From: Oceaniglobus trochenteri
Lineage (GTDB): Bacteria > Pseudomonadota > Alphaproteobacteria > Rhodobacterales > Rhodobacteraceae
Assembly: GCF_020529025.1 (NCBI RefSeq)
Contig: NZ_JACNMM010000008.1
Location: 62,001 to 126,000, forward strand
DNA length: 64,000 bases
Direction of reading: 5' to 3'
This document shows positions 33,638 to 43,076 of this stretch, piece by piece. The position numbers and the translations under genes are program-made. Numbering within the stretch: the first letter of the stretch is position 1; the number at the start of each line of letters is the position of its first letter. Below the pieces are notes generated by a model. It worked only from the letters and a program-made list of their open reading frames with translations. It was not told where the DNA came from and searched no databases.

Positions 33638-35415
33638 CACAGTGGCCAGATCAAGGGTATCGTCAGACATGCACTCAGCCCCAGGAGGATGTTCAACGGT
33701 ATACCAACCCGCATGAAATCGGTAAACCGATAGCCCCCCGGCCCATAGACCAGCATGTTCGTCTGATACCCGATCGGGGTCGAGAAGGCAGCCGAGGCGG
33801 CAAACATCACCGCCACCACCAGCCCACGCGGATCAAGCCCCAGCGCGTGCCCCAGCTCGATGACGATGGGGGTGAATATGACCCCCACCGCGTTGTTCGA
33901 CACCAGCTCGGTCAGGGTCGAGGCCAGAAGATAGACGCAAAGGATCACCATGACCGGCGGCAAGGCGGCCAGCCAGGGTTCAAGATACCCCACCAGAAAG
34001 GCCACCGCGCCCGAGCTTTGCATCGCCGTCCCGACTGCCAGCATGGCAAAGATCAGCGCCAGCAACCGCCCCTCGACAAACGAGAATGCCTCGTCCGCGT
34101 CGATGCAGCGCGACAGCAGGATCACCGTCACCGCCAGAACCGCCAGCGCGAAGATGGGCGCGACGTTGAAGGCGGCCAGGATCACCACGGCCCCCAGCGA
34201 TCCGATGGCGATGGGGGCCTTGTTGCGGCGAAAGGCCTGGGTGGCGGGTTTGGACACATCGACAAGGTTCATGTCCTGCGCCAGGCGCTGGATGTCCTCG
34301 GGCGCGCCTTCCAGCAGAAGGGTGTCGCCCACCCGCACCACCACGTCGTCCAGCTTGCGGCCGATGTTCTGGTTGCGGCGATGTACGGCCAGCGGATAGA
34401 CGCCGTAGCGGCGGCGCAGGCGCATGGCGCCAAGGCTGCGCCCCACCATCCGCGCGCCGGGGGTGATCAGCACCTCGACCGTCTCGGTCACGACCGAACT
34501 CAGCTTGTCCACCGGGCGCAGGTTCGGATCGTGCTGCAGGCCCAGAAGCTCGGCCATCTCGGTGCGCAGAACCACCCTGTCGCCCGCCTCCAGCACGACA
34601 TTGCCCATGTCGCGGCGCAACGAGGCATCGCCGCGCAGCACGTCGATCACCCGCACGCCCTCGCGCTGGAACAGGCTCACCTCGGCGGGCTTCTCGCCGA
34701 TCAGGTCGGAATCATGGGGCAGGGCGACCTCGGTGAAATACTTCATCTTGCGCCGGTCGCTCAGCAGAACGCCCATGGACTGACGCTCGGGCAGCAGGCG
34801 CCGCCCGATCAGCGCCATGTAGGTGCCACCAAGCACCACCTGCAAAAGGCCCAGCGGCGCGATCTCGAAGATCGAAAAGGCCGCCATGCCGTTCTGCCGC
34901 GCCACCCCGTCCACCAGAAGGTTGGTCGAGGTGCCGATCAGCGTGATCGTACCGCCCAAAATCGCGGCATAGCTGAGCGGGATCAACAGCTTGGACGGGG
35001 AAATGCCCATCCGCTTGGCCAGCTGCACGAAGACCGGAATCATCACCACGACGACGGGGGTGTTGTTCATGAAGGCGCTGCCGATGGCCACCACCACAAG
35101 ACACAGCACCACGGTGTGCACCGGATGGCTTTCGGCGCTGCGATCGGCCTGTTCGGTCAGCCATTGCAGCGCCCCGGTGCGTACCAAGCCCCCCATGACC
35201 AGGAACATCGCCGCGATGGTCCAGGGGGCGGGGTTCGAGAAGACCTCGATTGCGTCGTCATAGGGCAGCAGGCCCAGAACGAACATGGCCGAGGCCCCGG
35301 CGATGGCCACCACCTCGGTCGGATAGACCTCGCTGGCGAACATCACCAGCATGCCGATGATGATGGCAAAACACAGGATCGCCTGCACCGTCGGATCGAA
35401 ACTGAACAGATCCAT
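33637..35415 (-). CDS. SLC13/DASS-type permease with two RCK_C domains
   Basis: 592 residues starting [14 protein letters not shown]. Two membrane halves of the SLC13/CitT type surround a cytoplasmic insert (about 205-370) holding two TrkA-C (RCK_C) domains ([18 protein letters not shown] at the first, [20 protein letters not shown] split at the second). Transport motifs are [12 protein letters not shown] in half one and [15 protein letters not shown] in half two. Such proteins move anions such as sulfate or dicarboxylates, usually with sodium; substrate not assignable. It forms an operon with the coupled lipoprotein gene. Confidence 0.92.
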   Translation of the reverse strand: MDLFSFDPTVQAILCFAIIIGMLVMFASEVYPTEVVAIAGASAMFVLGLLPYDDAIEVFSNPAPWTIAAMFLVMGGLVRTGALQWLTEQADRSAESHPVHTVVLCLVVVAIGSAFMNNTPVVVVMIPVFVQLAKRMGISPSKLLIPLSYAAILGGTITLIGTSTNLLVDGVARQNGMAAFSIFEIAPLGLLQVVLGGTYMALIGRRLLPERQSMGVLLSDRRKMKYFTEVALPHDSDLIGEKPAEVSLFQREGVRVIDVLRGDASLRRDMGNVVLEAGDRVVLRTEMAELLGLQHDPNLRPVDKLSSVVTETVEVLITPGARMVGRSLGAMRLRRRYGVYPLAVHRRNQNIGRKLDDVVVRVGDTLLLEGAPEDIQRLAQDMNLVDVSKPATQAFRRNKAPIAIGSLGAVVILAAFNVAPIFALAVLAVTVILLSRCIDADEAFSFVEGRLLALIFAMLAVGTAMQSSGAVAFLVGYLEPWLAALPPVMVILCVYLLASTLTELVSNNAVGVIFTPIVIELGHALGLDPRGLVVAVMFAASAAFSTPIGYQTNMLVYGPGGYRFTDFMRVGIPLNILLGLSACLTIPLIWPL

Positions 35416-35548
35416 CACTCGTCCCCATGGCACATGCGCCGTCCCCGACTTTAGCGGAGGCCCCGTCTCCGGCAAGCCCGGCGCGCAAAGAAATGTCCGC
35501 CGCCGCCGCTGCGGATATCACCGGCCCTTGTTGGCGCAAAGGGCCCTT

Positions 35549-35582
35549 CCATCTTTGGTCTTCAAATATCCCCGCCGGAGGC
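35549..35582 (+). repeat. 34-bp intergenic repeat, copy 3
   Basis: Reads CCATCTTTGGTCTTCAAATA then TCCCCGCCGGAGGC. Lies between two minus-strand genes, upstream of the SLC13 gene and downstream of ymdB. Confidence 0.8.
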
Positions 35583-35614
35583 TCCTGTCCGCACAGCCCG
35601 TGGTGACGCCCGCG

Positions 35615-36427
35615 TCAGGGCGCGGCGGGTTGCAGCAATCCGCCGTCGCGCACCATGGCCACCCGTTTCGCCTTGCCCGTGGCATCGTCGGTTTCCACGA
35701 ACAGCCCCGACAGCGTGGCCGGGCCGGCGGCCGGGGTGAACCGGCCCTTACTCATCCCGGTGATGAAGCGGTTCAGGGGCTCGGCCTTGTCCATTCCGAT
35801 GACCGAGTTGTAATCGCCGCACATGCCCGCATCACTCTGATAGGCGGTGCCGCGCGGCAGGATCATGGCGTCGCCCGTGGGCACATGGGTATGGGTGCCG
35901 ACAATGATGCTGGCCCGCCCGTCGCACCAGTGGCCCATGGCCATCTTCTCCGAGGTCGCCTCGCAGTGCATGTCCACCAGCGCGGCGTTCACCTGCACCC
36001 CCAGGGGGGCTGCCTTCAGCACGGGCTCGATGGCGCTGAAGGGGTCGTCGAAGGGGCGTTTCATGAAGACCTGGCCCAGCACCTGCGCCACCAGCACCTT
36101 GCGCCCGCCCGGCGCCGGGAACACCCGCGCACCGCGCCCCGGCGCGACCTTGGAGAAGTTCAGCGGCCGGATGATGCGCGGCTCTTCCTCGACAAAGCGC
36201 AGCATGTCCTTCTGATCGAAGGCATGATCGCCCAGGGTCAGGACATCGGCGCCCGCCTCCAGCAGCGCCTTGGCGTGGGCCGCCGACAGGCCTGCGCCGT
36301 TGGTGGCGTTTTCGCCGTTCACCACGACGAAATCCAGCTGCCATTTTTCGCGCAGGCCCGAAAGCCGCTCGGTCACGGCCGCGCGCCCGGCGCGGCCCAT
36401 TACATCGCCCAGAAACAGTATTCTCAT
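35615..36427 (-). CDS. ymdB: YmdB-family metallophosphodiesterase (TIGR00282)
   Basis: 270 residues. Metal ligands are clear: FLGDVMGRAGR, VVNGENATNGAG, TLGDHAFDQKD, HCEATSEKMAMGH and VGTHTHVPTGD. In Bacillus, YmdB hydrolyses 2',3'-cyclic nucleotides and affects biofilm and nanotube formation; the alphaproteobacterial role is not established. It stands alone, though a following minus-strand permease gene lies after a repeat element. Confidence 0.94.
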   Translation of the reverse strand: MRILFLGDVMGRAGRAAVTERLSGLREKWQLDFVVVNGENATNGAGLSAAHAKALLEAGADVLTLGDHAFDQKDMLRFVEEEPRIIRPLNFSKVAPGRGARVFPAPGGRKVLVAQVLGQVFMKRPFDDPFSAIEPVLKAAPLGVQVNAALVDMHCEATSEKMAMGHWCDGRASIIVGTHTHVPTGDAMILPRGTAYQSDAGMCGDYNSVIGMDKAEPLNRFITGMSKGRFTPAAGPATLSGLFVETDDATGKAKRVAMVRDGGLLQPAAP

Positions 36428-36483
36428 GGCGCTGCCCTAGACCGCCGGCGCCGCGATGACAAGTTGCCCGTCGGGGCGGGGCC

Positions 36484-36972
36484 TCAGCTTTCGGCCTCGC
36501 TTGCGGGTTTGGCGTTCAACTGGCCGTACTTCTCGGCGCCGATGGTGTCGTAAAGCTCGATCTGGGTTTCAAGAAAGTCGATATGCCCTTCCTCGTCGGC
36601 GATCAGGCTTTCGAACAGGGCCTTCGAGGTGAAATCCCCCACCGATTCGCAGTGCTTGCGCGCCTCGATATAGAGGGTGCGCGCGTCGTGTTCTCCGGCA
36701 AGATCCGCCTCAAGCGTTTCGCGAAGCGTCTGGCCGATGCGCAGCGGGTCAAGCTTTTGCAGGTTGGGGTGGCCTTCCAGGAAGATGATCCTGTCGATCA
36801 GGCGGTCGGCGTGGTGCATTTCCTCGATGCTTTCGGCGCGCGACTTGTCGGCGATGTGGCCATAGCCCCAATCTTCCTGAAGGCGGTAGTGCAGCCAGTA
36901 CTGGCTGACCGCCGTCAGTTCGCTGCGCAGCGCGTCGTTGAGGTACTGGAGGACTTTCTTGTCACCCTTCAT
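36484..36972 (-). CDS. bfr: Bacterioferritin
   Basis: Iron-storage ferritin, 162 residues. Ferroxidase-centre ligands are visible in [27 protein letters not shown] and [10 protein letters not shown], plus the bridging glutamate in [13 protein letters not shown]. The haem-ligand methionine is in EEMHHAD. The ATG overlaps the bfd stop, so the storage protein and its release ferredoxin are made together. Iron-dependent control is expected; no clear Fur or Irr box could be confirmed. Confidence 0.96.
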   Translation of the reverse strand: MKGDKKVLQYLNDALRSELTAVSQYWLHYRLQEDWGYGHIADKSRAESIEEMHHADRLIDRIIFLEGHPNLQKLDPLRIGQTLRETLEADLAGEHDARTLYIEARKHCESVGDFTSKALFESLIADEEGHIDFLETQIELYDTIGAEKYGQLNAKPASEAES

Positions 36973-37214
36973 GTCGCGTTCACCTGTGTTGGGGCGCGAC
37001 GCAGGCCGCGCAATTGCATGGGTACTTCGAAACTGTCACAGCCGCGCATGGTGTCAAGGAACAAGGGCAGGCAGCCGCCGCAATCGGCCCGTTTGCCAAG
37101 GGCGCGATAGATCTTTCCGGCGGTGATCAGGGTTGCGGGGTCGGATGCGCGCATCCAGTCCACCGCGCTTTTGATGTCGGTATCGGAGATTCCGTTGCAG
37201 TGGCAGACGATCAT
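36969..37214 (-). CDS. bfd: Bacterioferritin-associated [2Fe-2S] ferredoxin
   Basis: 81 residues from [14 protein letters not shown]. Cysteines 4, 6, 45 and 48 (CHC and CGGC) match the BFD-like cluster site, which passes electrons to bacterioferritin to release iron. I chose 37214 over the longer frame to 37247 because the family begins at this methionine. Overlaps bfr by four bases. Confidence 0.94.
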   Translation of the reverse strand: MIVCHCNGISDTDIKSAVDWMRASDPATLITAGKIYRALGKRADCGGCLPLFLDTMRGCDSFEVPMQLRGLRRAPTQVNAT

Positions 37215-37245
37215 GGGGCGCTCCGCTGGCCGTGGTCTGTATCCC

Positions 37246-37273
37246 ATCTGACAAAAACACTCAGGCTTGTCAA
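37246..37273 (-). promoter_or_regulatory. Candidate promoter of bfd-bfr
   Basis: On the minus strand TTGACA (37273-37268), 16 bases, then TCAGAT (37251-37246), about 30 bases before the bfd start. The AT-rich gap around it would be the place for iron control. Confidence 0.4.
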
Positions 37274-37312
37274 TTCCGAGTATTTTGATCGGAAAGCGGT
37301 GGCGCGGAGGGG

Positions 37313-37867
37313 TCAGGGCGTCAGCACGCCCTCTTCGGTCACGATCAGGTCAAGCGGCTGGTCGGTGGGCTCCAGCGGCAGATCGTCGGTTTCCTGGGCC
37401 GCAAAGGCAAAACCGATGGCCAGGGTGGGGCGCGCGGCGCGCAGGGTTTCAAGGGTGCGGTCATAAAATCCGCCGCCATAGCCCAGCCGCCCGCCGCCAC
37501 GCGAAAAGGCGACCAGCGGAACGATCAGGATCTCGGGTGTCATCCATTCCGGCGCGGGGGGCACCATCGCCCCGAAAGCCCCGGGAACCAGCGCGCATTC
37601 GGGCGACCACAGCGCAAATTTCAGGGGCTGTCCCGCCGACCGGATGACCGGAACGCCGACAGGGCCATGGGCCGAAGCCTCGGCCATGGCCGGAATCGGG
37701 TCGATCTCGGAGCGGATCGGCAGGTAACCGGCAAGCGGCACGCCGCGATACCCGGCCAGAACCGCGCTGAGGTGGCCCGCGGCCGCCGGCGGGGCCGCAG
37801 CGAAGGCCGCCTTGCGCCGCTGAAAGGCAGCCTTGCGCGCGGCGGCCTTGCGCCGTTCCTCCGTCAA
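37313..37867 (-). CDS. 5-formyltetrahydrofolate cyclo-ligase
   Basis: Converts 5-formyl-THF to 5,10-methenyl-THF using ATP, recycling an inhibitory folate. 184 residues with a basic N-terminus (RRKAAARKAAFQRRKA), the middle PIRSEIDP and the family signature RLGYGGGFYDRTL. Four-base overlap with the mgtE stop. It joins fhs and folD (53-56 kb) as folate one-carbon genes of this window, though not linked to them. Confidence 0.92.
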   Translation of the reverse strand: MTEERRKAAARKAAFQRRKAAFAAAPPAAAGHLSAVLAGYRGVPLAGYLPIRSEIDPIPAMAEASAHGPVGVPVIRSAGQPLKFALWSPECALVPGAFGAMVPPAPEWMTPEILIVPLVAFSRGGGRLGYGGGFYDRTLETLRAARPTLAIGFAFAAQETDDLPLEPTDQPLDLIVTEEGVLTP

Positions 37868-39252
37868 ATCAGCACGGCGGCGGCCAGGCCCAGGAAGGCA
37901 AAGAAGCCGACAACATCGGTGACCGTGGTGACAAAGGCCCCCGAGGCCAGCGCCGGATCGACGCCCACCTTTTCCAGGATCATCGGAATGGTGACACCGG
38001 CCAGCCCGGCCACCACCAGGTTGATGATCATGGCCGCCCCCAGCACGACGCCCAGCATGGCGGTGCCAAACCAGATATAGCCGACAATCCCCATGATCAC
38101 CGCAAAGGCGCAGCCGTTCAGAAGCCCTGCCGTCACCTCGCGGCGCAGCACGCGCAGCGCGTTGGAGGATGTCAGGTCGCGCGTGGCCAGGGCGCGCACG
38201 GCAACCGTCATCGACTGGGTCGCCGCATTGCCGCCCATCGAGGCGACAATGGGCATCAGCACGGCCAGCGCCACAACCGCCGCCAGCGTCGCCTCGAACT
38301 GGGCAATCACCAGCGAGGCCATGATCGCCGTCACCAGGTTGACCGCCAGCCAGGGGAAACGGCGGCGCACGATCAGAAGGGTGCTGTCGGCCAGGCTTTC
38401 GTCGCCCACACCGGCCAGGCGCAGGATGTCTTCCTCGTTCTCTTCGCTGAGAACGATCATCGCGTCGTCGATGGTGATGATCCCCACCAACCGCCCGTCG
38501 TCATCGACAACCGGGGCCGAAATCAGGTGGTACTGGTTGAAGGCATAGGCCACGTCGGCCTCGGGTTCGTCCACGTCGAAGGTGCGGAAGCTGGGTTCGA
38601 CGATATCGGCCAGTTTCACGACACGGGGTGACGACATCAGCTTGCCCAGGGTGACATAGCCGGTGGGGCGCAGGCGCGGATCGACCAGGATCAGGTGATA
38701 GAACTGATCGGGCAGATCCTCGTGTCCGCGCATGAAATCAATGGCCTCGCCCACGGTCCAATGCTCGGGCGCCATCACGACCTCGCGTTGCATCAGGCGA
38801 CCGGCCGAATACTCGGGGAAGCTCAGCGCGCGTTCGACGGCCAGGCGGTCGGCGGCTTCCAGCACCTCGAGGATCGCGTCCTGCTGGGGCTTTTCCAGGT
38901 CTTCCAGAAGGTCGACCACATCATCGGATTCCATCTCGCGCACGGCGTCCGACAGAACCTGGGGCGACAGGGCGGCGATCACCTCTTCGCGGATGCCTTC
39001 GTCGAGTTCCGACAGGATCTCGCCGTCGAACTCCTTGCCGTAAAGCACGATCAGGCGCTGCCGGTCGCCGGAATCGATCTGTTCCAGAAGGTCGGCGATG
39101 TCGGCCGCGTGCAGCGGTTCCATCAGGCGCGTCAGGGCCTCGGCGTCGCCCAACTCGACCGCGTCGAGAATCGCCGCGACGGCGCGCCTGTCCAGCGCGT
39201 AGGCGTCCTCGTCGTCGCCCGTGTCTTCGGTGATCACGTCCTGGTCGCTCAT
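37864..39252 (-). CDS. mgtE: MgtE-type magnesium transporter
   Basis: 462 residues starting MSDQDVITEDTGDDEDAY after ggagg; the frame extends to 39939 but that part opposes guaD. N-terminal acidic superhelical domain (about 25-130, ADIADLLEQIDSGDR, ESDDVVDLLEDLEK), a CBS pair (about 135-260, with VDDDGRLVGIITIDD) and five membrane helices (about 285-462) with the pore signature MPIVASMGGNAATQS. Acidic residues in the first two domains sense cytoplasmic magnesium. It heads the unit with the cyclo-ligase gene. Confidence 0.95.
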   Translation of the reverse strand: MSDQDVITEDTGDDEDAYALDRRAVAAILDAVELGDAEALTRLMEPLHAADIADLLEQIDSGDRQRLIVLYGKEFDGEILSELDEGIREEVIAALSPQVLSDAVREMESDDVVDLLEDLEKPQQDAILEVLEAADRLAVERALSFPEYSAGRLMQREVVMAPEHWTVGEAIDFMRGHEDLPDQFYHLILVDPRLRPTGYVTLGKLMSSPRVVKLADIVEPSFRTFDVDEPEADVAYAFNQYHLISAPVVDDDGRLVGIITIDDAMIVLSEENEEDILRLAGVGDESLADSTLLIVRRRFPWLAVNLVTAIMASLVIAQFEATLAAVVALAVLMPIVASMGGNAATQSMTVAVRALATRDLTSSNALRVLRREVTAGLLNGCAFAVIMGIVGYIWFGTAMLGVVLGAAMIINLVVAGLAGVTIPMILEKVGVDPALASGAFVTTVTDVVGFFAFLGLAAAVLI

Positions 39253-39357
39253 CCGGTTGTCCTCCTGCACATCCCCGTGGGTTTTAGGGCAGGGGATGTT
39301 GCGCGACCAGTGGCGTTGGCAATTTACCTTGGCACTGCGTCGCCTTAGAAACACCTT

Positions 39358-40656
39358 ATGAACACATCTCTCGCCCCCCGCCTGATCCTCGGTCAGACCC
39401 TGCAACTTCCCGTTGATCCCTTCGTCGCGCCGCCCACCGAAGGCGCCCGCCACGACCGCCACGGCGCCATCCTTGTCGAGGCGGGACGGGTCGCCGCCCT
39501 GGGCAGCGCCGAGAGCCTGCGCGCCGCCCATCCCCAGGCCGAGGTCGAGGACATGGGAGAGGCGCTGTTGCTGCCGGGGTTCATCGACGCGCACACCCAT
39601 TTTCCCCAGACCGCGATGATTGCCAGCTGGGGCAAGCGGCTGATCGACTGGCTGAACACCTATACCTTCCCCGAAGAGGCGCGGTTTCACGATCCGGCCT
39701 ACAGCGCGACGATCGCGGCGCGCTATTTCGACCTGACCCTGGCCCATGGCACGACGACCACCTGTTCCTATGCCACCTCGCACCCCGTTTCGGTCGAGGC
39801 CTATTTCACCGAGGCCCGTCGGCGCGGGCTGCGGGCGGTGGCGGGCAAGACCTGCATGGACCGCAACGCGCCAGACAACCTGCGCGACACGGCGCAATCG
39901 GCCTATGACGACAGCAAGGCCCTGCTGGAGCGCTGGCACGGGGTGGACCGGCTGGAATATGCGATCACGCCGCGCTTCACCCCCACGTCAAGCCGCGAAC
40001 AGCTACATGCGCTGGGGGCGCTCTGGGGCGAATACCCCGATTGCCTGATGCAGACGCACCTGAGCGAACAGGTGGACGAAGTGGCCTGGGTGCGCGACCT
40101 GCACCCCCAGGCGCGGGACTACCTGGATACCTACGAGGCCGCCGACCTGCTGGGGCCCAGGGGGCTTTACGGGCATTCCATCTATCTTGAGCCGCGTGAG
40201 GTGGACCGCATCGCCGAAGTGGGTGCCGCACTGGTGCATTGCCCGACCTCGAACACCTTCGTCGGATCGGGGGTCTTTGCCATGGCGGCGATGAAGGCGC
40301 GGGGCATCCCCGTGGGGCTGGCCACGGACACCGGGGGCGGGTCGTCGTTTTCGATGCTGCGCACCATGGCCGCCGCCTATGAGATCGGGCAGTTGGCGGG
40401 CACCGCGCTGCATCCGGCGCAGCTTTTGTGGCTGGCGACGGCGGGCTCGGCCCGGGCGATGCACATGGACGACAAAATCGGGACGCTGGCGGTGGGCAGC
40501 GAGGCGGATATCGTCGCGCTCGACCTCGGCTCGACCCCGGCCATTGCCCAGCGGCTGGCCGAGGCCGACGACATCTGGGATGCGGTCTTTCCCACCATCA
40601 TGATGGGCGACGACCGGGCTATTGCCGGTGTCTGGGTGGCTGGCAAACGGTGCTGA
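39358..40656 (+). CDS. guaD: Guanine deaminase
   Basis: Hydrolyses guanine to xanthine, a purine salvage and catabolism step. 432 residues; zinc motif DAHTHFPQT with further ligands in QTHLSEQ and YGHSIYL, and the aspartate in GLATDTGGGSS. The family body WLNTYTFPEEARF is clear. No good ribosome site precedes ATG 39358. Overlaps the LysE-type exporter start by seven bases, perhaps pairing purine breakdown with export of a related compound. Confidence 0.94.
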   Translation: MNTSLAPRLILGQTLQLPVDPFVAPPTEGARHDRHGAILVEAGRVAALGSAESLRAAHPQAEVEDMGEALLLPGFIDAHTHFPQTAMIASWGKRLIDWLNTYTFPEEARFHDPAYSATIAARYFDLTLAHGTTTTCSYATSHPVSVEAYFTEARRRGLRAVAGKTCMDRNAPDNLRDTAQSAYDDSKALLERWHGVDRLEYAITPRFTPTSSREQLHALGALWGEYPDCLMQTHLSEQVDEVAWVRDLHPQARDYLDTYEAADLLGPRGLYGHSIYLEPREVDRIAEVGAALVHCPTSNTFVGSGVFAMAAMKARGIPVGLATDTGGGSSFSMLRTMAAAYEIGQLAGTALHPAQLLWLATAGSARAMHMDDKIGTLAVGSEADIVALDLGSTPAIAQRLAEADDIWDAVFPTIMMGDDRAIAGVWVAGKRC

Positions 40657-41246
40657 CCTTCGCCGCGGCGATGTTCCTGCTGGTGCTGACGCCGGGGCCG
40701 GGGGTTCTGACCCTGGCCGGGGTGGGGGCCGCCTTTGGGCGCGCGGCGGGGCTGCGGTTCATGCTGGGGCTGTGGTTCGGCCACAACCTGGTGTCGGCGC
40801 TGGTCATCAGTGGCCTGGCCGCAGTGCTGCTGGCCGATCCGCTGCTGCGGGCGGTGCTGGCGGTGTTGTCCATCGGATACCTTTGCTATCTTGCCTTCCG
40901 CATCGCCTTTGCCGGCGCGCGGATCGCCTTTGTCACCCGGGCCAGGGCGCCCGGTCTGGCCGGGGGCGTGGCGCTTCAGGCGATCAATCCCAAGGCCTAT
41001 GCGGTGAACACCGCCCTGTTTTCGGGCTTTGCCTTCCTGCCCGAAGATCCGGCGGGCGAGATCGCGCTGAAGGTCATGATCATGAACGCGATCTGGGTGG
41101 TGATGCACGGGGCCTGGCTTTGGGCGGGGATCGCGCTGAACCGGCTGGATCTGGCGCCGCGCACCCAGCGGATCATCAACCTTGCCATGGCGGGCACGAT
41201 GCTGCTGGTCGTGGCCCTGGCGATCGGCGCGCAGATGCGGGCGTGA
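40650..41246 (+). CDS. LysE-family exporter
   Basis: 198 residues from GTG 40650 (MLTFAAAMFLLVLTPGPGVL), within the last codons of guaD. Six membrane helices; family signature TPGPGVLTLAGVGAAFG near residue 14, ALQAINPKAYAVN mid-protein. LysE/RhtB proteins export amino acids or analogues. Coupling to guaD is the only hint to substrate. A longer frame to 40428 overlaps guaD and lacks family support. Confidence 0.9.
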   Translation: MLTFAAAMFLLVLTPGPGVLTLAGVGAAFGRAAGLRFMLGLWFGHNLVSALVISGLAAVLLADPLLRAVLAVLSIGYLCYLAFRIAFAGARIAFVTRARAPGLAGGVALQAINPKAYAVNTALFSGFAFLPEDPAGEIALKVMIMNAIWVVMHGAWLWAGIALNRLDLAPRTQRIINLAMAGTMLLVVALAIGAQMRA

Positions 41247-41344
41247 CCCGGCGGAGCGCCTTCGGCGCATTCCATGCTATGCGGGCGCCCGGGGCGGGCG
41301 GGGGCGAAGGGGCCGGGAGGGGGCGTGGTGTTGCCGCTGTCGGA

Positions 41345-41379
41345 GCCTCCGGCGGGGATATTTGGAGGACCAAAGATGG
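41345..41379 (-). repeat. 35-bp intergenic repeat, copy 4
   Basis: Reverse orientation relative to the other copies. It supplies GGAGG (41364-41368) and an ATG at 41376 in frame with the thioesterase gene, so it touches that gene's translation start region. Confidence 0.8.
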
Positions 41380-41387
41380 AGGGTGAC

Positions 41388-41777
41388 ATGCAGGACGACG
41401 AGCACTGGTTTTCATGCCGGGTTCATTACGAAGACACCGACATGGGCGGGATTGTCTATCATGCCAATTACCTGAAGTTCATCGAAAGGGCGCGCAGCGA
41501 TTGGGTGCGTGGGCTGGGCGTGGACCAGATGGCCTTGCGCGCAAGGGGTGTCGTCTTTGCAGTGGCGCGGATCGAGGCCGATTTCCTGCGCCCGGCGCAG
41601 TTCGATGATATCCTGGAGGTGCGCACGCGGGTCTTGCGGATGACGGGCGCGCGGGTGGTGCTGGCGCAGGACATCCTGTGCGACGGCACGGTCGTTTTCG
41701 CGGCCGAGGCGACGCTGGTGGCGCTGGATGGGGCAGGGCGGGCGCGCCGCCTGCCGGCAGAGTTTCGCCGAACCTGA
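41388..41777 (+). CDS. ybgC: YbgC-type acyl-CoA thioesterase (4-hydroxybenzoyl-CoA thioesterase fold)
   Basis: 129 residues from ATG 41388 (GGAGG five bases away); an in-frame ATG at 41376 lies inside the repeat and is also possible. Hotdog-fold signature YEDTDMGGIVYHANYLKFIE, split after VYHAN, with the catalytic aspartate of DTDMGG. YbgC hydrolyses short acyl-CoAs and is usually, as here, the gene before tolQ; a link of envelope phospholipid metabolism to the Tol complex has been proposed. Confidence 0.93.
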   Translation: MQDDEHWFSCRVHYEDTDMGGIVYHANYLKFIERARSDWVRGLGVDQMALRARGVVFAVARIEADFLRPAQFDDILEVRTRVLRMTGARVVLAQDILCDGTVVFAAEATLVALDGAGRARRLPAEFRRT

Positions 41778-41897
41778 TGCCGGATCGCGGCAATGTTACG
41801 GCGCGAAGGCGATGATATTGGCTTTCGTTCCTACATTGCTGTACGTTGGCTGTTGGAGAAGGCCGACGCAGAACGGTCGAATGAGTGAGCAGGTCAT

Positions 41898-42593
41898 ATG
41901 GAAACGGAAACCCTCGCGCTGGCGCAGGACATCGATTTTTCGTTGCTGGGGCTTTATGCCCGGGCGACGCTTACCGTCAAACTGGTGATGCTGGTGCTGA
42001 TCCTGGCCTCGTTCTGGGCCTGGGCGATCATCATCCAGAAGCATATCGTCTTTGCCCGGGCGCGGCGCGAACAGGCCCGCTTTGAAGAGGCATTCTGGTC
42101 GGGTGAGCCGCTGGACGAGCTTTACGACAAGATCGGGCCGGAACCGGCCGGGCGGGCGGAATCGGTCTTTGCCGCAGGGATGACCGAGTGGCGGCGCAGC
42201 CACCGCACCGACGGCGGGCTGATCCCCGGTGCCCAGTCGCGCATCGACCGGTCGATGGATGTGACGATCACCAAGGAATCCGACGGGCTGGAGAAGGGTC
42301 TTCCCTTTCTCGCCACGGTCGGGTCGACCGCGCCCTTCATCGGGCTGTTCGGCACGGTCTGGGGCATCATGAACGCCTTCATCTCGATCGCGCAGGAGCA
42401 GAACACCAACCTTGCCGTCGTGGCCCCCGGCATCGCCGAGGCGCTTCTGGCCACCGGACTGGGCCTTCTGGCGGCGATTCCGGCGGTTGTCTTCTACAAC
42501 AAGCTGAGCAGTGATTCCGACAAGATCGTGCGCGGCTACGAGAGTTTCGCAGACGAGTTCGCCACCATCCTGTCGCGCCAGCTGGATTCCTGA
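41898..42593 (+). CDS. tolQ: Tol-Pal system proton-channel protein TolQ
   Basis: 231 residues, three membrane helices (about 30-50, 140-160, 173-195). Signature GLFGTVWGIMNAFISIAQ near helix 2 and GLGLLAAIPAVVFYNKL in helix 3. Forms the inner-membrane motor with TolR that energises TolA and drives outer-membrane constriction at division. First gene of the tol operon, two bases before tolR. Confidence 0.96.
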   Translation: METETLALAQDIDFSLLGLYARATLTVKLVMLVLILASFWAWAIIIQKHIVFARARREQARFEEAFWSGEPLDELYDKIGPEPAGRAESVFAAGMTEWRRSHRTDGGLIPGAQSRIDRSMDVTITKESDGLEKGLPFLATVGSTAPFIGLFGTVWGIMNAFISIAQEQNTNLAVVAPGIAEALLATGLGLLAAIPAVVFYNKLSSDSDKIVRGYESFADEFATILSRQLDS

Positions 42594-42595
42594 GC

Positions 42596-43066
42596 ATGGG
42601 CGCCGGGGTGATCCACAAGGAAGGCGGTTCGTCGCGCCGCCGCCGCCGCGCGCGGGCCAGACCCATGAGCGAGATCAACGTCACGCCCTTCGTCGACGTG
42701 ATGCTGGTGTTGCTGATCGTGTTCATGGTGGCCGCGCCCCTGTTGACCGTGGGCGTTCCCATCGAACTGCCCAAGACCAGCGCCGAGGCCCTGCCGACCG
42801 AGCGCGAAGAGCCGCTGACCATCACGCTGACCAATGACGGGCGCGTGCTGTTGATGAGCAACGAGACCGAGAGCGACGACCTGATCGGCCAGTTGCGCGC
42901 CATTGCCGCCGAACGGACCAGCAACAAGGTGTTCCTGCGCGCCGACGGCTCCATCCCCTACGAGAGGGTGGTGCAGGTGATGGGGGCGTTGAATGCCGGC
43001 GGTTTCAGCGACATCGGCCTTGTCACCGACGTGGGCGGCCCGACCCTTGACGGCCGGGGAAACTGA
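42596..43066 (+). CDS. tolR: Tol-Pal system protein TolR
   Basis: 156 residues; a strongly basic N-terminus (SSRRRRRARARP), one membrane helix with the essential aspartate in INVTPFVDVMLVLLIVFMV, and a periplasmic domain. ExbD/TolR family. Partner of TolQ in the proton-driven motor. Confidence 0.96.
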   Translation: MGAGVIHKEGGSSRRRRRARARPMSEINVTPFVDVMLVLLIVFMVAAPLLTVGVPIELPKTSAEALPTEREEPLTITLTNDGRVLLMSNETESDDLIGQLRAIAAERTSNKVFLRADGSIPYERVVQVMGALNAGGFSDIGLVTDVGGPTLDGRGN

Positions 43067-43076
43067 GGAGCGGGGC

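Noticed and set aside
33637-33670. Longer start for the small lipoprotein at 33670
   Set aside because: Puts an acidic segment ahead of the signal peptide and lies inside the permease gene; the TGATG coupling at 33637 fits better.
39253-39357. Magnesium riboswitch (M-box) upstream of mgtE
   Set aside because: The gap to the divergent guaD is only 105 bases, and no M-box-like helices or conserved blocks are visible.
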